Source: Eopsaltria australis (taxonomy: Eukaryota > Chordata > Aves > Passeriformes > Petroicidae). Taken from it: 64,000 nucleotides of DNA. Location: the NCBI GenBank assembly GCA_034509425.1, contig JAVTVJ010000041.1:372001-436000 (forward strand), written 5' to 3'. Below the pieces are notes generated by a model. That model worked only from the letters and a program-made list of their open reading frames with translations, did not search any database and was not told where the DNA came from. Below are positions 56,401 to 64,000 of the stretch, one piece after another; within the stretch, counting starts at the first letter, position 1; every line of letters begins with the position of its first letter. The position numbers were made by a program, and so were the translations under genes.

Positions 56401-59400
56401 GTAGTGTACTGGTTCCTCATCACTTAGAAATTATAACTTAGACACTCTGCCTTGTGCCCTCCTGCACAAGGCCAGCTCTTATCAACTTAAATGTTCTTCA
56501 GGTTTCCCTGTCTTGAAAGCAAGAGTCACTCCAGATCACCTGGCAAACCTTCATCCTTGCTGCCCATGGGAATGTAGTTTTAAGGAAAACAAATTTCTAC
56601 ATGAAAGACTTCTTTAGTTTGAGACTTCTGTGCCTTTAATGAGTACTTATGTACAGTTTTTTCAAAACTCCTCTTGGAATATACATGCAAACAGACCCTG
56701 TAGCTCATAATGGTATTTGGTGGGTGGGAGAGAGGGGAGGATAGGAGGAGAAGGGGAGTGAATGTCATTCTCCATTTTTTAGTACAGCAAAAAAATAAAG
56801 TTTTCTGGTCCAGTTTGTCCAGAGTGATTTGCTTCATTCTTATTTGACACCAAAACCCCAAGTCTGGCCTGAGATTTATAAGCCCACTCAGCTCTTTGCA
56901 GTGTACTGTTGTATTTAACAGATATTTATAAAAGCCTCCTGTATTAAGGGGCAAATCATAAATACACACTAGTAACAGATGTTTGTCTTTTCTTAGGCTT
57001 GAAATAAGTAAAACTCATTATAATTCCATTATAATTTGTAAAAGTTATACTTTTTTTGTGGCTTTCTTCTTGAATGTGTGGGTAGCAGATGGCCCTTCTG
57101 AATTCTGAATTCCAGAAAATGCACAGAGTTGGCTGACTAGACCAAAACAAAAAGTACGAAAACTGAAGGGTGGGCACAGAAATGACAGGGTTAAAGCAGG
57201 ATGCTTTCAGTTGCATAAGCTCACATGAGCTTACTCTATGATTTTACATTGTGGGAAAAAATCTGTGGGAAAAGTACCCAAAAAGTACTCATGCTCAAAT
57301 GAGATTTTTGTAGGTGAGGAGCATGCAATCAAACCATCCTGTGAGCAGAGTGCAGCTCTGGCCTGTATTATACACTGCCTACACGTCCTTGGCTTTTCTT
57401 GTGCTGCAGGCAGACTGTCTGAAGTCACCCTGCAGCCTTCCAGCTGATAATCTACTTCCTGACAACAACCAGCAAAAGACTAACATTGCACTTGGCTCTG
57501 CAGCAGACTCAAAGCAGCCCAGAGGCAGCGCAGGGCCGGCCTGCTGCTAGGCTGTTTGTTTATTTTGGTTGACATTTTCCTTTGTGGAGAATCTGTTCCT
57601 TGTTATTTAGCACGTACAGCTCTGCACATATCCTGTGTGTTTAACTGTCTTTAGATAAAAGTGGGTATTTTCCCATGTCAATAAATGTTACGGTGTGAAG
57701 CTGTGAGCTGGACTCTCAGAGAACCACCCCCCTGCTGAGCATCTCACTTTTGCATTGAGTTTTCTTTGTTAATCATGTGCAAAATAAAAAGGCTTTCTGT
57801 CTAGCAAAAACCCATCATTAATTTTTCATATGAGCACTAAAATCTTGAATGCAATCCTTGAGTGGCTTCAAAGAAAAAAGAATAATAAAACCAGAGCTAT
57901 ATTTTCTTTTTTTGCATCTTAGCTATTTGATATTTTAAGAAAACTTTTTAATGCAGAATTACAGTTCTCTCAGCTTCACAGTGACAACATTCATTCTGAA
58001 GGCTACATTTGACCTTCAACTTTGTCCTTCATTAGCAGGATTACACCTAAACACTCCTTCATTTTACTGCAAATGAGACAGATGCAATGTGTATTCTGTT
58101 CGGCCCCAGCATTAGGATTATCCCAAGAGTGGCATTTATGTTCTTGTAGTTCCTTGGTATAAATAAATATCAAAGTAGGAAGACCAATCTGTACTCCTCT
58201 AGGAATAATAAACTAAAATAATATGGCACTGATTCTGTTTGGGTTGTCTAAATGTGTTTTTATGATTGTATATGTTTATGGCTTTCTCACACAGCCACCA
58301 TGAATTCCAGGCAATTAAAAAGGACATGAGTTCTGAAGCATTTTAAAAGGGGCTTTGCTTTCCAAATGGTGTGTATTAAAAGTAGAATCTATTTTTTTGA
58401 CAGAACTACTGCAAAATCAACAGTCGCACATTTGCCCTGCTTCAAATTCCTTTCCCTTCTCCCACCTGAAATAACTAATTAGAATATTTCTGTAAGTTGA
58501 AAAGAAAGGCAGGGAAAGATTCCTTATGTTTGCACATATATTAGATGCTCTGCTAGCTGAAGATTCAGCCTGGAGGCCCCAGATTTGAAAGTAGCTCAGA
58601 GGGAGAATGTAGCAGGCCTTGTGTCAGGTCTATCAGCTTCCCCACACTGTACAATCTGCTCTTCCAGGCTGAACCAGCCCAGTGTCACCACAGGCAGGAT
58701 GGAGAACATTCTGTGCCTGCTCACACTGCCCAGCCTTCACCCCCACTTGACTGAGGGACACAGATTTTTCAGTCATGGGTGTAGAGAAGAGCTGTATTTA
58801 ATTGGATAAATAACTACTGTGCTCTAACCTACCTTGAACTGGTCAGTCTGTGTGGTGTCATGAGTTATTGAACAAAGAAGTAAAAATACAAGTAGTGAAA
58901 GATGCAGTGAGTTTGATCAGACTGTTAAATATTGTTGGTTGAATTTTGTTATTTACATCATTTCAAACACAGGGTAAAGGGCCAGGAGAAGAAAAATATT
59001 TTTTAACAATTTTCCAGTTATGAACCAAGTCCAGTTTCAAATGGTAATGTTCAAGAAATACTTAGGAAGACCAGAGGAAACTGAATTTGATAGGTATGTC
59101 AAAAAGGTACATTTTTAGAGGCATAAATACCTTGTTCCTCCCTCAAGTAAAACTGTCCCTAGTCACATGACTTTATATATGAGAAAAAGTGAATAAATAG
59201 AAGAAAAAGGGACTTCAGTAGCAGCAGCACAATATTTCAAAATTTAGAACTCAGAATTAAAAAACTAATTTATTGAAGGGTATGGCTACAGCTGCCACTA
59301 AACTGTTAACACATCTGGAACAAGCACCTGGAATCTCTGCAAGGTCTGGAGACATGGTGTAGTAGTTCCAGCAAGTGGATGGCACACCCTTGGATGAATA

Positions 59401-62400
59401 GTGGATGTGGGCAAACATACCTAAAAACTCTGGGCCAAGAACACTGATATTCAGTGTCCACAAAAAGTCCTATTTTGTGAGAAAATCACTGGGGATTTCT
59501 GCCACTTCAGTTGTAAGATGTTGCCACTGCATTGTTCAGTGGGCTTTGGTCCATCTACCTGTTACATAATTATTTTTCTGGGATCATAGTCATAAAGAGA
59601 ACTATTAGCCCATTGTGCTGAAGTGCAGAATGTCAGCTGTTTAGTGGAAATGTATCGTCGTGTCATTATTAAATATTTATTTTGTTGTAGCACCAAGAGA
59701 CCAATCCTGTTAGGTTTCCTCTGTTAAATTTTTAATGAATGATAGTCCCTGACAAGCTGACAGGAATATGAAAGAGCAGAAATTGACACAAGCTTCTGGT
59801 GTTTCCAGAGGAAGGGTGGAAGTCCTGCCCAGGACTCTAGTTTAGCCATGAGATCCCTTCTGGAGATAAAACAGGCACTCCCACGATAACCTCTGCCAGG
59901 AGCAGGGCAAAGAGCAAAAACCCTGGAGAGCCAGAAGTGTTTCCAAAGGCAAGAAAAAGCAATCCAGTCCCTCTGGGGGGTTAGAAGGCAGGAAAAAAAC
60001 AGCAAGCAGAATGGGGGAAGACCATGTTATTATTTGAAAACTCTATCCCAATTGTGATGGGTTTATTCAAGCCCAGCTCTGAGCCGTGCCCGGTTGTCCA
60101 TCAGTGCAGGCACAACAGAGCCCAGCCTGGGGGTGCTGCCCTGCAGGAGCCCAGCTCTCCTCCCTGCCTGCCTGGACAGCCCCTGCCTTGTCTCTTACAG
60201 CAGGAAATGTTTTTAAATCTGAACAATGCAGCAGATCTGAGGGCAGACAGCTCAGATAATGAAAAGAAAAAAGAACTATTACTTGGAAATGATTGTTGCT
60301 TTGTCACTTTCCCTTAATTTCCTCAGTAACTGGTAGAAACCGTTCCTTAGCAAATATTTAGGAAATAACATCCATAATACCATTTCCCTGCCTCAGTCTT
60401 AGCTATTGTTTCCATCCTTTTACTTTGATGACAGGTGAGCTTCAATTGTGGTCCTTTTTATGAATACTCAGTGTATAAATTATGCAGATTAAAGTCTCTA
60501 ATTTCAGAGTAAATTTCAGAGATTCTTCTCTTCTTCTGGTGCATAACAACCGCATAACATTTTGATTTAGTTCTTCAAAGGCTTTATGATCAAAATTTTT
60601 GTTTTAAAAAATGCTAATAAAAACCCTGCATTCACTTATGAAAGCAGAAGCTGAGAGAATTAAATAACAAGGTTTAATCTGCAGTTAATTTGTTAGATTC
60701 AGGTAAATAATACTGATGTTCACACTGTAAAATGTAATTTGGAAGGAAAACTGTTTTTTGTAGTTCTTAACTGAGCATGGTCCATGGCTAGAACAAACTG
60801 ACCATCAGTCAGATCTTCCCCTGGTGCAAATATTTTTGAAGTTAATGCAGCAAAAGCAATGTACATCAACAAAGAACTAAAGTACTATCAAGGCCCTGAC
60901 TCTAAAAAACCCAAACCTTTGTTATTCCACAGTGAAATTAGGAAGCTTCATGTGGGTGCAAGGATTCAGCTGTTTGGACTTTAAGGCTCAAGGCTCAAGG
61001 TTTGGAAGTAATTTCATGCATTGCCATTTTCATTTTTAAGCCTTTCTATCTGTTTCACTGTAATACAATGAAGAAAATTTTTCTCATTCCACAAAATAAA
61101 ATTTTGGCTATCAAACTTCTTGTCAGACATTGGCATGGAAGAGATCTCCTAAAACCACCAACTCGAATAGCAAATGCTTCCCTCCAGTACACACAAGACC
61201 AGTTTTCAATGGTTATTTATTTATGTACAATGAACCAGTTTGACCAGGAGCAGTAGAACAGAGCTTTGGAGCAGTGCACTGCCTGATGGCTGGTGACTTA
61301 GTAAGGATGCAAAACACAAGTATTTGTGTGCCTGGTTAAACCTGGCACAGAGATCTGTACAGCAGGCTCCTGCATTTCTTGCATGAGCTGCCTGACTTCT
61401 GTGCTGCTGGACACCAGGGCAGGCCAAGGCCTCATTTAGTTTCAGCATTGTAAAAATCAGTATTTTAACTCCTACAAAGGGATTTTGGCTTTGAAATTTG
61501 GTGCCTTACAGTGATATTTATTGGAACATTCCCAGTTAACCTGACCAGCATGTTTTGCTGCTAAAGCCCCAAAAGTTAAGATGGCACCAAAACAGAGGAA
61601 TACAAATCTATCTTGAAAATCATGCACAGCTTCCTTTTGTGTTGGATCACAATAAAACTGCAGAAAGTCAGCCAAAGTCTTACAGTGTTAGGTTTGGATT
61701 GCTGTGCATCACAAGCCTTTTCACAAGCACCTGACAAATCTCTCTCATTAATAACAAATGACAATATCACTAGTGCTACAATGCATGTTACATTTAATCA
61801 ATTTGCTATTTGTATTCATTATGTACACCTCCTATTTTGAGTCATGAAAAATTGAAAAGTAATTACAACATGGAAGAGCATCGTGGATAACAAATGAGAC
61901 AAGATGAGAAAAAGTACTAACAATTGGTCAGTTGTGCTTGTCAGTACATTTAAAGCTATCAAGGCAGGAAATGAGGTAAGACAATTGTAAGCCTTTGAAG
62001 TGAAACAGAGCATCAGGAAAAACACTTGTATGGTACCCTGGTTATGAAAAAAAAAAAATTAACCATGTAAATATGTAAGGGGTTAAGATGGGCGTTGAAG
62101 AGTTGTTAAACTACAGCTGTTACTCAAAGAAGTCAAAGTAACTTCCATGAGTGAAACACAATTGTAATGTCTGGTAGCGTGATCCTGCTGTAAGTCTGCC
62201 TGTCACCATGTCCATTACAGCCCCCACTGTAGCCAGGGGCAGCTCACTCATCTTTTCCACATTTCAATGGCCTCAAAGAAGGCAAACAAATTAATGACTC
62301 AGAAGTCTATTTCTGCACTAAAAATAGGAAGATGCATTAAACTGTTTATAGACAAAAGAATACTAATCAAGAGAATACCAAGATGCTGACAAACTTGCAG

Positions 62401-64000
62401 GATTTCAATTGTATTTTCTTGTAAACCAGAGGATTACCTTAAAAAATGGAAGTGGGAGAAACTATGTCTTTCTGAGAGAGAATAGGCAGATGCAGTTTTG
62501 CACCTTGGAAAGATGTTGAACAGTGGAACAGCTGCAGTATCTGATTTAATGAACAGCTGCTGAGCTCCTAAGTTTTTTACCAAACCTATTATTCCACATT
62601 CCCCCTGTTGCTGGTATATATAAACACATGAGATCAAAGGTCCACTTTAAGAGAAAATGTGCCTAATTTATTTTGGATCAGAATTTTGAGGAACTTGTGT
62701 GTCTCCAGCTGACACAGCAGTCCTGGGAAGCCGTCTGTGCTGTGCAGACAGCTCCTCTGGGTCCCAGAGTCCATGAGCCAGGCAGGATCAAACTGAGCAG
62801 TGTGCTGCACCTGGAGCCGAGCAGTGCATGCAGGAAGCACCCCAAGGGCCAGTGCTAACAAACACACTGGGTTTGGCTCCTTACAAATGCTATTATGGAC
62901 CCTACCTCAAATTAAAATCTCTAACACCTGAGACAGTACTCGAAAGAGTGGAGTGTGGCTGGTCACAGGCAGTACTCAGTGTCTGCATGGCAGATCTTCC
63001 AGAAAAAAAAAAAAAAGGAATTAAAATTAATACATCCAGTTGTTAATAACTACATTTTTGCTTGAGAATTAAAATTAATCCTTATATCATGTTTTAGGAG
63101 AGGCAGGGGTCAGAGGTTCCTGCTACGCAGTCACAGGTATAAACTTCACACCATTTCTAGTTAACAGGGCAGCTTTAAGGCTTCATTCAAACAGAAAACA
63201 GAGTAAAGACATAAGAACAGAAAAAGACATGGCTGACAATCACTTTCTTGAGAGAGTTATAGTAACAAGGGAGGGCAAAAGTGCTGAGGAAGGTGATGAC
63301 TGCATTGCTGTGGCATCTGGAAAGTAGAGTTTGGTCATAAAAAACTGCTCAGCATTAGCAATTATAGTAGTTTTTCTTTGACATTGCCCCTGAAGTTTAG
63401 AGGGAATATCATTGATTTCATAATGAAAGCTATTCATTTTGCAAAGGTTTATTGTAAAGTGTCATGAGGAAAAGCATCCTCAAGACACTAAGAAATATAA
63501 TGAAAAACCTGCAAAAAGGTGTAAAGAATTCCAAATCACTGCATTGTCTAGATATTAATGTAAGTAGGTACTAAATGCACTGGCTGATTAATGCTTCATT
63601 CCTCTTAAGGAAAGAGAATTAATAAAATAATACTTAAAGAAATGCAGACGTGAATAAAACCAATACTAGCAGCACAGTGATTACATGGGAAACAAGACTC
63701 AGTAAAGCTAATGGGCTTTCTCAGGTAGGATTTGATCCAGAAATTGAGGGATAAAGCTATTCAATGAGGCCACATGAAGTCTTCATTACCGTCAAGTAAA
63801 ACATCTTTTATTACCTAAGTCCTTTTCCTGCTCTGTGTGTGTATAGAGTCTATTCCCCAACAGCAGTGGGGTGCAAAAATTCTCAGCTTAAATCATTCTA
63901 GAAGAGAGTTTTAGCTTTTCAGGGAGCTTTTTTAAACTGCCTGTTCAAAAGGATTGCAACTGTTTATTTGTCACCGCCCTGTAGCCAACAAAAATGATAG
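53481..64000. other. Intergenic, no gene seen
   Basis: About 10.5 kb of unique AT-rich sequence. Small simple repeats lie at 55118-55134 (GTCT-type) and 55176-55203 (CAGT-type); poly-A runs occur at 62046-62059 and 63004-63017. An octamer ATGCAAAT is at 54112-54119. Frames up to 136 codons show no domain. The possible CR1 scrap near 58.66 kb is the only transposon hint. Confidence 0.55.
58652..58686 (-). mobile_element. Possible short CR1-derived scrap
   Basis: The plus strand has CTCTTCCAGGCTGAACCAGC followed by CCAG. This resembles the antisense of a CR1 3' segment (a TTCAGCCTGGAGAAGAG-like core) with a 2-nt deletion. Flanks match poorly, so chance similarity is possible. Confidence 0.25.

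Overview
The window reads as vertebrate nuclear DNA, most likely from a bird. It contains one gene that can be identified with confidence: CBLN1 (cerebellin-1 precursor) on the minus strand at about 39.1-42.9 kb. The gene has three coding exons with consensus splice sites that join into a 194-residue secreted C1q-family protein, matching CBLN1 and not CBLN2 or CBLN4. The bird assignment is an inference. It rests on compact introns (215 and 1185 bp), few visible transposons, an old CR1-type LINE fragment, very GC-rich islands in an AT-rich background, and a CBLN1 sequence that differs from the mammalian form mainly in the signal peptide.

Layout: 1-4 kb is gene-poor, with one unassigned candidate exon on the minus strand (about 1245-1511). 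An AT-rich tract lies at 4.0-4.4 kb. A CpG-rich patch with a good CTCF-like site and homeodomain/NF-Y-type motifs lies at 4.6-5.25 kb. From 5.3 to 35 kb there is non-coding DNA with a CR1 relic (about 13.8 kb), a TAAT-rich block that looks conserved (12.3-12.8 kb), a strong palindrome (13.15 kb) and a 15-copy, 24-bp minisatellite (28.6-29.0 kb). From 35.4 to 38.6 kb a broad CpG-rich domain, broken by a TAAT-rich AT block at 36.0-36.4 kb, lies just beyond the 3' end of CBLN1. The CBLN1 promoter and first exons form a second island (40.9-42.9 kb). From 43 to 64 kb there is again non-coding upstream DNA with several inverted repeats, a small CpG patch at 50.2-50.4 kb and another block that looks conserved at 53.1-53.5 kb.

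Biologically the window is a neural developmental gene in its regulatory surroundings. CBLN1 encodes a secreted synapse organiser, and the rest is most simply read as candidate cis-regulatory DNA. The long open frames in the GC-rich parts occur on both strands and in several frames at once, which is what scarcity of stop codons gives, so they are not called as genes. I found no tRNA, rRNA, CRISPR array, intact mobile element or recognisable viral gene. All statements about conservation, factor binding and transcription start are inferences from reading one sequence; no alignment was run.
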